NCBI RefSeq assembly: GCF_958298935.1
Contig: NC_084924.1
Coordinates: forward strand, 27,439,819 to 27,503,818
DNA length: 64,000 nucleotides
Origin: Phragmites australis
Taxonomy: Eukaryota > Streptophyta > Magnoliopsida > Poales > Poaceae
Direction: 5' to 3'
Shown in pieces: positions 25,606 to 38,538 of this stretch (position 1 is its first letter; the number at the start of each line of letters is the position of its first letter). The notes beneath the pieces are model-generated. The model made no database searches. It worked only from the letters and a program-made list of their open reading frames with translations, and was not told where the DNA came from. The position numbers and the translations under genes were made by a program.

Positions 25606-26850
25606 CTCCGCCTCACCCGGTCACCCCTCCTGCTGGCGAGGCAGCAGTGGGATCCCGGCCTCGCGTGTCGATCCCGCGGTGGACTTGGGTTTCGCCGGAG
25701 GGAGTTCAATGCAAGCAAAGCCCCGGCGGTGTCAGATCCAATCCGCTCGATCGCTCTCGGTCGAGTCGCCGGCCAGCGCCTGAGTCGAGGCTCCAGTTCA
25801 CCAGCCACGTTTCAAGATCAGATCCAGGCCGTTCCAAGGGAGCAAGAACACGCCCTGAAAATTTCCATTTCCAGCATAATAAAACAAAATCTATTCCCAA
25901 ATGACCATCGGATCTAACATCATGTGATCAACATACAAACGAAACCAGATCTATGGATACGCCATACTTTTTGAACGAACGGGCACAGGACAATACTTAT
26001 TTCATTTAATAGAGAAGATAGTGACAGATGCAAATCCCTATTTCTCTTTCTTTTTTTTTTCTCCCTGTCCCTCATCCATAATAAAAAAATGTTGAAAGCT
26101 TAGTGAGGCTACCATTGACTACAAGGCGAGCTGGAGCCCTCTCGCCTCTTAGATCCACCCCGAGAGCAGAAATTTATAAGCAAGTAGCTCTTAGAGGCCA
26201 CACAAAAAGAAATATAGGGGATCATACGTTTGTTGTGCTCCTGTTAGTATCAGTGACGGATTCAGTATTGTAGGTAATAGTGATCTATCTTAACTTAATT
26301 TAATATGTTAGCATATATAAATTTAAAATTTACTCTAAAGAAGCTTAGACACCTATATAGGTCTTAGACTAGATCAGCCACTAGCTAGCATTGGACCCTT
26401 GCTTCCTCTGGATCTTTTGAAGAAGAGAGGTGGCCGAGAGTTTCACATGAAAAACAAATGCGCTATGATCCTCCACCTCATGCGGTCAAGTAGGAGTGGC
26501 CGAGCAAGGTTACAAATGAGGTGCGAGTGCGGAATGAAACTTGGAAATACGAAGTGGGACAAAACTGGCCTAAAACATTAAATGAAACTTGTTATCCTTC
26601 GAGAGACGTAAGTGAAACTTCTATGACTTGTTCAAAACTTCAACATGAAACTCCGATGGAACTAGCTTACCTTTTCAGCATAAAAATATGCAACCCAACT
26701 GATACCGATCTAATTTTCGTAGATCTGCATAGACTCTAAACCTAGCCCTAACACATCTATGTCAAAATTAACCGACTTTTGTCCAAAACAATCCATAACG
26801 GATGACAACATTATAACAACGACAATATTATAAGGATATGAGATGTCCAA
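25606..26850. other. 5' flank of the metallophosphoesterase gene and intergenic DNA
   Basis: The first ~300 bp should hold the GC-rich 5' untranslated region and promoter. No distinct TATA box was identified. From about 25950 the sequence is AT-rich with no coding frame of note; small frames near 26399-26739 have no recognisable domain. Confidence 0.4.
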
Positions 26851-26993
26851 TGTAACAGTCCAAGTTCTCAAAATCAAGAAAGCTAAAACCTTTTTCAAAG
26901 AAAATAAAAAATTTGCAAGGCCAAATAATCCTAGGTGTATGTATCTGTATATATTTGATTGCTTGATGGATTGCTTGATTTTGTGAGCTAGTA

Positions 26994-27018
26994 TAATATA
27001 TATATATATATATATATG
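26994..27018. repeat. (TA)n microsatellite
   Basis: An uninterrupted run of alternating T and A inside the solo LTR, flanked by other TATG-rich sequence. Confidence 0.9.
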
Positions 27019-27496
27019 GTATATACACTGTATGTATAAATATACATGTGTATATATATGAGAGAAAATAGAAAAGGTTAAAGAAAAACCTTTTTGAGTT
27101 AATGGACCAAAGCCCACTTCTCTTCTCCTCTCCTCTCTCTGTTCTGGCCCGATCCATTTCTCTTTTCCCTCCCCTCTCTTTCTCTAGGCCGTAGCCCACC
27201 TCGCTAGCCCAGCCGCCGCTCGTCCCCTACCTCTAGGCCCTGCTCTCTCCCTGTTCTCTCACGCACCGTTGTGTTATGCCAACGCGGAAGACCTCACGGG
27301 CCATGGGCCAAGGAGACAATATGACGAGCAAACGATGGAGAAGGACTTCTAGAAGCTCGCCAAGCTACGAATAAGCAAGAATTTTGGCCGAGTACGCATT
27401 ATCTCTACGTGGATTGGAGTTCAAATCGGAGTCCGAGTTGGTGCCACCACCGTTCAAATCAAAGCCGAGTCGCCCGCGACCTCAATCTCCTCTGGG

Positions 27497-27504
27497 TATA
27501 AAAA
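27497..27504 (+). promoter_or_regulatory. TATA box of the solo LTR
   Basis: TATAAAAA in GGGTATAAAAAAGCACC, about 650 bp into the LTR and before a leader-like region; probable LTR promoter. Confidence 0.5.
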
Positions 27505-30264
27505 AGCACCCTAGACTCCCTAGAGCATCCCAGAGCAAGTCGTTGGTTTAGAGCCGAGAATCGTTGAGAGAAGCTTGTTCGTCGCCGCATTGGTGACGAG
27601 AACCACCGCATCGATCTCACGTGCCGAAGCTCGATCGCTGCCACCGAAGAGTTCTCTAGCACTGCAACAACAGAAGGAAGCTTCCCGAGGCAATTCCGAC
27701 CACTGTTCATCACCAGAGCACTGCCTATGATGCCGACCGAGGAAGTTCACCTACATGCGCCGTTGCCAACCTAGCTACAGGGCTCTCCAAGCTTCAATAA
27801 GCACTTAGGTGAGTTCCTCATTTGCTTGTGTCTCTGTTCCGCTACTCACCGTCGAGATTTAGTCATTGGAGCGCCGTTTCGACGGAAGTCCGACCGAGTG
27901 CCGCCGCGGGAGCCGCCTCCGCCGTCGTGTCGCCGTTTGAAAGAAAGCCATCGCTGATAGTTGTACGATCCAAGACCAAGAGCCAAGATTAGAAGATCCT
28001 CATACCCCTTCATGAACCAATCCGAGCACGACACGTGTCAACTCATAAACCCAGTCAGCCGGTTCGCCACCTGCTACATCGGATGCCCGATTGGCAGATT
28101 CGCTGGCTTGCCATGCAACCTCAGCTTGTAGTGCCCAGTTAGCAGTCCAGTCAACTTTTGTTTTTCTTTTTAATTGTTTTACTAAGATCATAAATATTAA
28201 ATATTGCGTAACAAATAGTTTTTCCAATATAAAATAATTTTGAAAATAATAATAAATAGAAAATTAATTTATGATAATATTAATAATGTGTTATATGTTT
28301 ATTTAATTATGTTTAATATTTTTAAATAGGTTTTATAATTCAAGTAAATGCTAGAAAAATCTAGAAAAAATATAGAAAATCCCAGAAAATCATAGATGGC
28401 TTAGAAAAATTCTAGAAAAATCCTAGTAACATAATTTCATCTGGATAATCTTTTTAATCATATATGAATCTTTAGAAAATCATAACTTGTTAACCATAAC
28501 TCCGTTTTGACCCGTTATTTTGTCGGACTGATTGAAATAGCATGATCTTATATGTGATGATGGTTGTTGTGTGATTTTGGTTCTTTTTGGATCTTGGTAT
28601 TTATGTGTTGTTCTTTTTTCGCGTTTGTTGCGAATAGACGCTAACGTTTCTGAGGAGCTAGAAGGATTGCAGGACCAGGATTTTGAAGATCCAACTGAGT
28701 TCAGTGAAGGCAAATTGTGTTCTTGATCATATTTATCCTAGTTTTATAAATGTTTTATTTTACAAACATGCATGCTAATAATTTTATTGGGAATCTCAAG
28801 TAGTTTTCTCTTATCATCATTGTCACCATAGTATGATTTTTTGTTATGGAAGGGTAGATGATGCTTAGCCTTACTTTGGGATGGTGATCATAATAATTGC
28901 TCTATGAACTTGATAGTGGTCATATACAACAATGATAAAATATGATGAAATAATTATGTAGCAACATGGCATAGAAATTTGAGCAAGTGGTATGATAAGA
29001 CTGGTATGTGATGTATGGTTGGGAAAGTGGTAGTCTCGCTCGAATATAAGGACCGGTTCATGGAGTGACATTTCTATGTTTACAGTACAACCACAAACTT
29101 GATATGGGACGGATTTAGCCAAATAATTTCCTTTACTCTCAGCATACTATAGACCATCTGATAGTATGAGGAGTGGAAGTGATGGACTTCTTTTGATTCT
29201 GTTGTTGAGGTAGAATCACACGGCGGTGAAACCTTAGAGGGTAGACATGTGCTAAGAGGGGCATTGTAAAGGTTTTGTAGTGCATTCCTAGTGCATACCT
29301 CGGTAGTTTGTAAGAATTTCCCGTTGTCCAATGGATGCTCGGCAAAATGAGGAGAAACGTCTTGTGGGTAAAGTACAACCTCTATAGAGTTAAAACTGAA
29401 TATTCAGTTGTGCTCACAGTCACGAGTGGCACTGAAAATCTACCATAATTATAACTTGATGTTTTAGTTAGTCTGGTCAACTGTGATGATGGGAATTATA
29501 ATTGAGGGTCATCAGTCATAGTGGTGAGAACTATGATTGAGGTTTTCAACTTTAGTGGATGGAACATTAGTTGAGGTGGTTAGTTGTTGGTTAAGTCAAG
29601 ATGGATGAAATCTTAAGGTGGTTTGTCATTCACTTAATTGTTATTGCTTTTCAATTATTTTACTTAAATGTTGTCTCATGCAAAAGAGCCATTTAGCTAT
29701 ATTCTTGTTAAAGCTTTTATATGCATATTATTTCCTTCATAACTTCCTGAGTACGACAAGTGCTCGCTCTTGCTATCACCAAGCACTTAGTTGAAAAAGG
29801 TATCGACGAGTACGCTAAAGATGGATTGTTTTAAGATACCTTCTACATCGATGATGCATGTGGAAGAGTCGTAAAGGATTAGAGTAGTATTAGTTTGTTT
29901 AGTTCCACTGTAGTTTATTTAGTTCTGCAACCCTTGAAGGTCATTTTTGTAAGACGGTTAATTCGATTAAGTATAGATATTGTAATGATTATCATCAACG
30001 AAGTCATTATATGTTGGGATTGATTCTTGAGCTCAGTACATAGATGAGATTGGTTTGTTTCTTAAACTGGTCTCGACATCCAACGGGGAGGAGAGTGTGA
30101 ATCGGGTTTCTTAAATATTTTGGCTAACAACAAAATTAAGCCTCCAACATGTCTACACGAACCAGTAAACAACTCATTCAGAACATCAACTTCGTTTAAA
30201 ACAAGAATATTTACTTGCTTGAAATATTACTACAAAATATGATGAGTGCTTCTATAATATTTAG

Positions 30265-30822
30265 TAAAGATGTTCAAATAGGTCGTACCTATTGGACCGG
30301 CCCAAGACACAACATTGTAGGTACGGTTTAGGCACGGCACATCCCAAGCTGAGACGGGCCGAGCTAGCATGGCACGAGGTCACGAGCTGTGCCTGGGCCG
30401 AGCAAGCGGCACGGTGTGCCGGAGTCGGGCCGGCACGGGCACAGCCAGCTCGGGCTAGCACGGGCATGGCCCAGCCAGGCACGATCCGGCCTGGCATGTA
30501 TGGGACCGGCTATTTTCTATTTTCTATATTTTTAATTTGTAGCTATTTTTTATTTTATCGGGTCGGCTGTGCCGACGGACTGCTCGTGTGTTGTTGGGCC
30601 GCTCGTGCCTGTCGTGCCCGTCGGGCCAGCCGTGCCACCATGCCGTCGGGCCACAATCGTGCCCGGGCCGACCCGGCACGGCACGGTGAGCGACAGGTTG
30701 TGCTGTGGGCCGAGGGGGAGGCATGCAAGCCGGCACGGCACTGCCCGTTACAGTAGCCGGGCCGTTTGGACCGTGCCGGGCCCGTGCCAGACCGGCCCGA
30801 GTGATCCATTTGGCCATCTCTT
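30265..30822. mobile_element. Non-autonomous hAT element (558 bp) of the same family
   Basis: The left TIR is TAAAGATGTTCAAATAGGTC. The reverse complement of the right end reads AAGAGATGGCCAAATGGATC. The flanks ATATTTAG (30257-30264) and TTATTTAG (30823-30830) give an 8-bp TSD with one mismatch. The interior aligns by eye with the element at 17464-18074, from GGTCGT(A/G)(C/T)CTATT through GGCACGAGG(T/C)CACG to the AT-rich core, showing one short subfamily. It has no coding capacity. Confidence 0.88.
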
Positions 30823-30830
30823 TTATTTAG

Positions 30831-31289
30831 AATATAGCTGCATTGATTATAGAGCACATACTCCAAATGTAACTTATCTAAGGATTATGTCTCAAACTCT
30901 TCTAGAGGAGCACATGAGCACTTTTCAGCTTATAAATAGTGTCTTCTCATTTTATTTAAGGGACGCATGGAGTTATCTCTTGCAAGACTTTGTAGACATG
31001 CACATTTATGTTGTTCTCTTGAATGAGCTCGAATATGCAAAGATCATACTTCTCTAGATTATTGCCTATAGAAAATGTGCCCCAGCCACCAGAGACGGCA
31101 CGAAGAGGCCCATACCTGACACAGATAATTAACCTCCCATATGGCTTTACCTACGGGTCCCAGGGTGTCCCCTTCTTGCTGAGTCTTGGAAGATACGTTT
31201 CCACAAATTGACTTGGAAGATCCTGTGATACAAGGAAGTAAGTTACAGAAGCAATCAAGTTAAGATAACATGTCCATATGTATTAAAAA
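30831..31289. other. Noncoding, with a possible short exon-like fragment at 31060-31211
   Basis: A compositionally gene-like frame reads VPQPPETARRGPYLTQI then LPYGFTYGSQGVPFLLSLG. I recognise no domain. It may be a captured gene fragment. Confidence 0.25.
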
Positions 31290-31446
31290 GGACATTTGTG
31301 TGTGTGCCATTAGGAATTAGTTGCTTTGCTCACGTGATATCCCAAATTCGTTATTTGTGTCTACGACATTAGAATTTGTGTGCCACTATCCTGACGCATC
31401 CGAGCAAACACAACAAACTCCTAATGGCATATGCACATATTTTCCA
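31290..31446. mobile_element. Short MITE-like element with ~43-bp imperfect terminal inverted repeats
   Basis: The left arm at 31290-31331 (GGACATTTGTGTGTGTGCCA, then TTAGGAATTAG) pairs with the right arm at 31402-31446, whose reverse complement reads GGAAAATATGTGCATATGCC, then ATTAGGAGTTTG. The element is about 157 bp. No TSD was recognised and the superfamily is uncertain. Confidence 0.6.
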
Positions 31447-31449
31447 AGG

Positions 31450-32922
31450 TAAAAAAGAATGCTAGTCGATACGCAATAAGTGAAGTAATCTTAAGTGCTG
31501 GGCATGCCGTTAGGGGAAGGATTAGTTAGGCAAACTATTGTTTTGCGTAATCAGTGTTCTGTGCGTAGTCAGGTCGGGCAATGCAGCTGTGTCTGTGGTT
31601 TTGATGAAAAAATGATATTTTCCTGCAGAACCCATCAACTAGACAGTTGTAGCTAACATTGAAACATAGCTTCTATGATGTTTTTAGAAGTTTTGGCCGA
31701 GTAGATTGTGCCCAATAGAGGAAGGAAATCTGGTGTGTTGCAGTGGCAGTTTCAGAAATAGTTTCTGATCGATTGTGGACTTATTTAGAGGCCTTACTGA
31801 CTTATGAATTTTCTCATATTAATAAAAGTTGTAGCTCATGAAGTAATCTGTTCATTATAAAAATTTCATTATTTTTGGAGCTATGGCCTACCTGTAGTGG
31901 TATGTTGAATGTCATTGTTTAGAATTCAGAAACATATTCAATCTTCTGTCTTCCGTTATGTTTTAGGCATAGTTGCTTTTAGAATTAAAATATAGAGTAT
32001 TTGTAAAAGTTGTAGCTCTTGTTTTGTAGATTCCAAAAATCTCACAATTTGCTATATTATGTATAGTATATTTAAATATATAAAATTGTGAAGTAGCCTT
32101 GTTGCTGTTGGGTAAACATCATTTTTTTCCTGTAATGCTATGCATGCGGGGTTTTCAGGCGTAAGAAGCAGTGTGCTTATTTTATGTGTGTTATTGTTGT
32201 GTTTAATGGTGCTGAAAGAGTACTTGTTTAGGTGGTGCCACTCCAGGACACAACTAGTGTTTGACTCCTTCGTTAGTGATGGCACGTGAATGTAGCGGTT
32301 GCGCTACACTTTATCTTGCTATTTAATTATCTCCACCCCTTTAATTACAGAACATACATATATTCTAATGAACTAGATTTGAGCATGTTACTCGCTTTTT
32401 ATATTTTCAAGTTTATATGATTCTTTAATCATGAGGTTAAGGAAGTGAAATGTGATATTTTCAAGTTGTTTATTTTTTCAGTCATTCTTTCATATTTTCG
32501 ATTCATATGCAAATTCATGAAGTATGTTGGAAGTTATATTTTTCTATTTATGCATGAAGTATTTCATGTGTTGGAAGTTATGTCACGCAGTGTTTGAGAC
32601 CGTAATAGTACAACACAATGTTACCCGAGAAAAGATAAGGGTGAGAAGAGCATGAAATGTGCATTCATATGAAAGTATTTACTTTAATCACATGAAAGTT
32701 TTCCTTCCTATGCAAGGAAATTATTTATTATCATTCTGGAAGTTAACTATTTTGTTTAATCATAGCGAGCAGAAGATAATATATATGTTGCTATATTGAC
32801 ATGTTTAATTAAGAATTTAGAAGTTAGTGTTATGTTAAGCTTTCTTGCCACTGTTAAAATGAATGTTTAATTAACTGTAGTTAAATAGCTTGTTAAAGTA
32901 TGAGCAATCTCACACTTGCTAT
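31450..32922. repeat. AT-rich LTR-like sequence left of the copia-type element
   Basis: This noncoding block contains phrases common in grass gypsy LTRs, such as AAAAGTTGTAGCTC repeated with variations (31828, 32008). It stops abruptly at the copia-type LTR. Sequence just right of that element (40953-41290) resembles the solo LTR at 29470-29720, so the copia-type element may have landed in older LTR sequence. Ends are not defined. Confidence 0.35.
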
Positions 32923-34545
32923 TATAGCGAAAATAATCCTATTAGGTCATGATTATGATTTTAGTGATTAATGATAACATAGTCAATAGGACTAACATGT
33001 TTCTCAAGAATATATGTTAATAGATCTCATGGATGTAATACATGAAGAAGCCACTGCAGCTGAGGCAAAGTTTGGTCGAATTGGAGAAGTCTCAATAGAT
33101 TTGTTCTCACAGGATGGTCTGGTGTACTAAAGGCTATAATCACCGGAGTATTCTCAATAGAGGAGAAAGAAGGTACCGTATAATCCAGTGTTAAGACTCA
33201 TGTACTCATCGGAGTGTTTCTGCTCAGAAGGCAAAATGGAACAACCCACCGGATGATCCGGTGATCAGCGGAAGATATACACCGAAGCAATTCTTTCAGA
33301 GAGGGTTGCAAGTGCTGAAGAGCAATGATTAGTTGACCGGATGGTACGGTGTTTTGGCTTGTGCACACCGGATAATGAAGTCACCAGATAGTTCGGTGGT
33401 CATAGAGATAGTTGTACCGGAGCATTTTCAGGGAAAAGAAGAGAATGTTTAACTCAACGGATGGTCCGGTATGAATGGAATAAACACCATGTAAATACAC
33501 CGGAGTATTTTACATAGAGAAGATGCAAAGGCTCAGATGGCTCAAGATAACTCACCGGAAAGTCCGGTAATGGATTTGAGTATACACCGGAGAATCCGGT
33601 GTTTAGAAAAAGTTTGAGTGGAGTTCCCATGGCTAGTATCCATTGATGTACACATCGGATGGTATAGTGCTTGTACTACTATTATCACCGGATCATCCGG
33701 TGTTCATAGTAAAGTTGAGCCGTTGGAGTAACGGCTAGTCCGCGAGTTTGAGGCTATAAATACATCTCCACTCAGTTAGTTGAATGTGTGACATGCTGCT
33801 GGAATCCAGGGAGCCCCATATATATTTGAGAAGACATCCAAGCCACCAAAATGCTTAAAGTGATCATCCAAGGCGAGTAAGCACAGGATTAGTGAGTGAT
33901 TAGTAATTATAAGCCTAGAGAGAGTGTTGCTAGATAATTGATGCCTAGAGAGTGGATCATCAAAGAGTGATCCAACCATGTACCAAGAGGTACGTCGGTA
34001 CCTTGAAGTCTTGATGACTCGCTAGCAACTTGTTGACCCTTTGACTTAGTGTGTAGCGGCGGCAAGACACGTGTACAGGGATGTGGAGACCCTTGCCTTG
34101 GTGGCTCAAGCTCCGAAGTGATCATGGCGACAAGGGACCAGAAGAGAGGCTTGTTGTGAGGCCTTTCCTTGGTGGCTCATCCGGGTTGAGATCTTGTCTT
34201 TATGACTTGGTGGCTCATTAGCTATGACCAGGTGCCGACCGGAAGCATATCTTTAGTGGAGGTCCAACATGGACTAGAGGTGGCATTCATGCCATCGATA
34301 CCATGGGATAAAAATCCCTTGTGCAGAGTTTGTCTCTCTACTTTATTTACCTTTCTGCATTTACATACTTGCAAGTTACCTTACTAGAGTAGGTTACAAT
34401 CCTCTTGAGCAGTAGAGTAGATACACTAGATAAATTTGGAGTACATTTAGATAGAAATAGGTTTATCTTGTGAAGTTTTTGGAGCAAAATAGATTCTAAG
34501 TGTCCTAATTCACTCCCCTCTCTTAGGACGTCACCGATCCTCACA
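32923..34545 (+). repeat. 5' LTR of the pol-less copia-type element
   Basis: 1623 bp with CCGGATGGTCCGGTG-like inverted motifs at 33100-33720 and a TATAAATA promoter box near 33753. It shares almost its whole length with 39282-40952. Confidence 0.88.
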
Positions 34546-34670
34546 ATTGATATCATAGTCGGGGCTCACACCTTTCATAAGGACCCGCCATTCAAGTAGC
34601 ATTTGAGACCCTGTCTCATTTTGATCGGTTAGGCTTCATCGCCTAGTGAGTTGTTGCGTCCGAAGTTGAG

Positions 34671-36558
34671 ATGGATACCCATAGCGCTTCACATTTCAAT
34701 GGCATAAATTTTTCTCGTTGGAAAATTCTAGTGACTTGTTATTTGCAAGCCAAAGGTCTAGATGTTTGGAGAGTCACCAGAGAAATGATGTGACCTCGCA
34801 TCACCAATAAGGAGAGACAATTAGATGTATTGGCGAAGAGTATCCTTTTATCATCTTTAAATATTGATGCATTTAATCGTGTTTATTCTCTCACCAATGC
34901 ACATAATATTTGGACTAGTCTCATTAAAATACATGAAGGCACAAAGGATGTGCGCAATGAGAAATATCATGTGCTTGTGACTAAGCTCAATGGCATCAAG
35001 CAATTACCTCATGAAAGTGCTAATGATATGTACTCACGTTTGAATATTCTTGTCAATGAGATTAATGGGTTATGTTTGACGTCAATTGAAGATGGTCAAA
35101 TGGTGAGAAGAATTCAAGCTCTTCTTCCAAAGTACAAGTTGATAGTCTCCATCATCTATGACAATAATGATATAAAGAAGATGACTCCAAGTTAAGTGCT
35201 CGGTAAGATCACGGCCCATGAGATGTCAATGAATATGGAGGTGAAAGCTCCTACCTCATCCAACACCAAGAATCTTGCCCTCACAAGTAAGCAAGCTCAA
35301 TGCTCACATATGAAGGCAAAGATAAGGAGGCAAGAGCAAGATTCAAACTCAAATGGTGATCAAGATGAAGAGAGCGATGAAGATGATGATCAAAGCACAC
35401 CAAGTGATGATGAAATTGATTCCAAGATAGCCAAGAAGAGGATCAATGCCAAAATTGATCATCATATCTCCATTGAAGATTTGATCAACACAATCATATC
35501 GAGAAGGAGAAGAAGACCAAGAATAAGAGGGAGATACGGGGAGGAGCCAAGTCATTCGCAAGATTAGGAAGATGGGCGAGCGACGATGAAGAGTCAAGTT
35601 CAAGTGATAAAAATTTCACCATCCTCCCCTCCAAGAAGAGCTCTTTCTCAAGGTTATCATCACGCAAGTCGACACACAAGCTATGTCATAAGTGCCTTAT
35701 GACCAAATGTATGAATAACAATGTAAGTAATGATGAATCTGATGAAGATTCTCTCTTATGATGAACTCCTTTATTTGATCAATGAGCAACAAAGGGCCCT
35801 TAAGAAACAATATAAAGAGCTTAAGAAATTCAATGCACTTAATGACATTCATACTACCTTCGTTTCTAATTATGAATAATTATTGTGCAAATTCAATTTG
35901 CTAAATAAGGAGCATGAAGAGCTTAAGGCTAAATTTGAGTGGATTGAATCTCAAACTAAGGTCTCTTTGAAGCAATCTACCTCTCTATTTAATTTTAATT
36001 CTAAGATAGATGTTTCTACTTCTTATGATGATTTAATTTCTTTTTCTAGCTCACCCCTTTACAATGAGATTTGGGTTGAGAATATTATTGTAGAATCATC
36101 TAACAACCTCATTGCATAAGAGAATGATGAGCTTAAGAAAGAAGTGAAGAAACTAAAGAAGGACTTGGCAAGATTAAAAGGCAAAGAACATGTCCAACCT
36201 TCTTAAGATAACCGTGCTACCATGGTGAAGAAACTTGCGGAGGCGTCAACCATGACATGCTTCAAATGCCATCAAGAAGGTCACAAGTCCTTCCAATACA
36301 AGCAAGTCAAGAAGAAGACCAAGGAGAAGAAGAAGGTGACGAACATCTCCGACAAGACCTCTAACCTCTAAACCAAGCCCAACTACAAGGTCAAGACTAA
36401 GAGTAACCACTAAAAGCTCAAGAAGAAGGAAAATGGCAAGGTGGTTGCACACATAGTTGGAAGACATGAACGGAGGTGGAACTAACCCATTTGGGTGCCA
36501 AGAAAGTCATCACCAATATGAAGGAGCCTCAATCGGTCTGGGTTCCAAAGAATATTTG
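34671..36558 (+). pseudogene. Decayed copia-type gag polyprotein
   Basis: From the ATG at 34671 translation gives HSASHFNGINFSRWKILV, a typical gag start, followed by a stop after REMM. The longest intact part (34830-35195) includes AHNIWTSLIKIHEGT and ESANDMYSRLNILVNEI, matching the UBN2-type capsid region. More frames follow, with an acidic segment at about 35345-35420. A CCHC-type zinc knuckle near 36255 reads CFKCHQEGHKSFQY and has lost its last Cys. Multiple stops and shifts exclude a functional product. The frame ends SVWVPKNI at 36558 with no pol after it. Confidence 0.82.
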
Positions 36559-37055
36559 AAGCCCGAAGCGACCATGGGGATTTGGAGGCTTAGCTTATAA
36601 AATGAAGTGAAGATTCAAGCAAAGAAGCCAAGTATACAAGATGAATGCATTGATGAAGATTATGATCATCATATACCCAAATCCCCATCCAAAGTTAGAA
36701 GAGTTAAGTGTAGCTAGATTCTTGTTCATGTATTGTGTTTTGCTTCTAGCTCATTTTCCTTGTTTTGGATTGCATATGTTTATTTCAATTTATTGCAATA
36801 CCTAGTATAGGTTTTTATTATGGTAGGTTGCTTATTTATCTCTAACCCATGAGCAACCTACATAGTTTATTAGTTGCAGGTCCCTTACATGGCACTAGTT
36901 TTATATTTGGTATCTTTTATGTGTCATGATCCAATCTATAGGATAAATCCCTATTGTTATCGATAATAAGTGCATATGCCTCATAAGTATTCAACACTTG
37001 TATGCACATATTTAGGGAGAGTATATCCTATAGGTTGTGATTTTAAGACTAACAT

Positions 37056-38533
37056 TGTCGGAGGGTTAACTCCTGTCGCAGGGATCCTGAGGGACCCCTT
37101 TTTAGAGATTCGGCCGGAGGGATGATCCTGAATATGTTCACCGGTGAAATAAATGGGTATGAATGCGATGGCCAGCGGGGTGGAATGACCTAGTGTGGAA
37201 CGAAGTAAATGCACCGGTGTTTAGACAGGTTTGGACCGCACGAGGGCGTAACACCCTACTCCTGTATGGACACTATGAATGCCCTGAGAATGTCCCTCAA
37301 GGATGTTGCTGGTTACAAGAATGTTTGTCTATCCTAGAGCCTGAGGCTCCTTGTTCTTCGGTCTGTGTATATCTGTTAGCTTTCGGTGCTCTCGATCTTC
37401 TCTTCTCACTTCAAACTTAAAAACTTCAAACTTCCTTTTTTCTTACTTTTCTCTTTTTCTTCTTTTTTTCTCCTCTTCTCGTTCGTGCTGCCGGCTGCTC
37501 TAAATACCCGCCGGCAGCAGCGTGCCCCGAACGGGAGGGCATGAGTTCCAAGGCACCATAAATGGAAAGGGCATCATCATAGCCTCTATGCGAAGTGACC
37601 GGGGGCGGAAAATACGTCCCACACCCGGTCGTCCGTCACCATAAATGCCCTGGAAATGGGCGCCGTGAAGAGGGCTCACCGGGCAGCCGCAGAGCGACCC
37701 GGCGTGCCTGCCCTGTCTTGTTCTCCTGTCACAGCAGCGCGGCAGACGGAACGCCTCGGCCCTCACGACGTTATCCCGAGACGGGCCGGATGGCACGGGA
37801 TGGGACCCATGCATTTAATGACCCCACGTCCTTCTGCCAGAATGTGGCAGGAACTGACACTGAGCGTGGCGGGAGCAGTTGGAGGTGACAGGCCACACGC
37901 TCTCTTAAATGTGGCCTCAGGCCTCTGACTGGCCGACACCTCATCAGCGGACCCCTGTCGGGGCTACTGTCAGGGGGCTTTTTGAGTCGTCGGGGAACCG
38001 AGTGCTCGGGGGTACTGTTCACCTCCCCGAGCACTCTCTCCCGAGAATGCCCTTCTTGGTCCTCGGGGAACCGAGTACTCGGGGGTCACTGTTCACTTCC
38101 CCGAGCACTCTCTCCCGGGCACACTTGTATGGATCCTCGGGGGACCGAGTGCTCGGGGGCCGCCGCACGCAGTCCCGAGCACTCTCTCCCGGAACTTCCT
38201 TCAGTGGGTCCTCGGGATACTTGGACGCCCAGGGGGCCACCACTCGCGGCCCCGGGTACACTTCTCCTGGTACTTAGCCTTCCTAGTCGTCGGGGGACTC
38301 GGGTGCTCGGGGGTCACCGTACACCTTCCCGAGTACTTTCTTCCCAGCACTTAGACTTCGCAGATCATCGGGGAACTTTGGTACTTGGGGACCACTGACT
38401 GTGGCCCCGAGCGCCCTCTCCCGGGACTTAATCTTTTTCACCTCGCGGAGGAGACTCCGCGGTATGGCGCCACGTGGCGGATTGCTGACCTAGCCTCGGG
38501 ATTCGAGGACCCCCGGTTCCTTATTCACCGACA
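37056..38533 (+). mobile_element. Solo LTR, 1478 bp, with perfect 5-bp TSD
   Basis: The unit begins TGTCGG and ends CCGACA, exact inverted termini, and is flanked by AACAT at 37051-37055 and 38534-38538. It interrupts the interior of the pol-less copia-type element. It is GC-rich, noncoding and contains an array of ~70-bp repeats. The form is that of a gypsy-like LTR left by recombination. Confidence 0.92.
37985..38440. repeat. Array of ~70-bp repeats inside the solo LTR
   Basis: About six diverged units share CTCGGG(G)AACCGAGTGCTCGG and CCCCGAGCACTCTCTCCCG. Within each unit the two halves are partly self-complementary (GAGTGCTCGGGG against CCCCGAGCACTC) and could form a strong stem. Confidence 0.85.
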
Positions 38534-38538
38534 AACAT

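Larger units (their letters stand above)
26851..30078 (+). mobile_element. Solo LTR, 3228 bp, with perfect 5-bp TSD
   Basis: The unit starts TGTAACAGTCCAAG and ends GGTCTCGACA, giving TG...CA termini. It is flanked by TCCAA at 26846-26850 and 30079-30083. A TATAAAAA box lies at 27497-27504, followed by a structured leader. No protein domains are present. Its length and its start, similar to TGTCACG(A/T)CCCAA-type termini, suggest a large Ty3/gypsy LTR. The remainder of the element was probably lost by recombination between its two LTRs. Confidence 0.85.

Noticed and set aside
26399..26739. Small plus-strand frames between the metallophosphoesterase gene and the solo LTR
   Set aside because: Short, AT-biased, without recognisable motif or splice context.
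37500..38398. Several frames of 80-138 aa in the GC-rich block
   Set aside because: They lie in the solo LTR and its ~70-bp repeats, with Ser/Gly/Thr periodicity from the repeats themselves.
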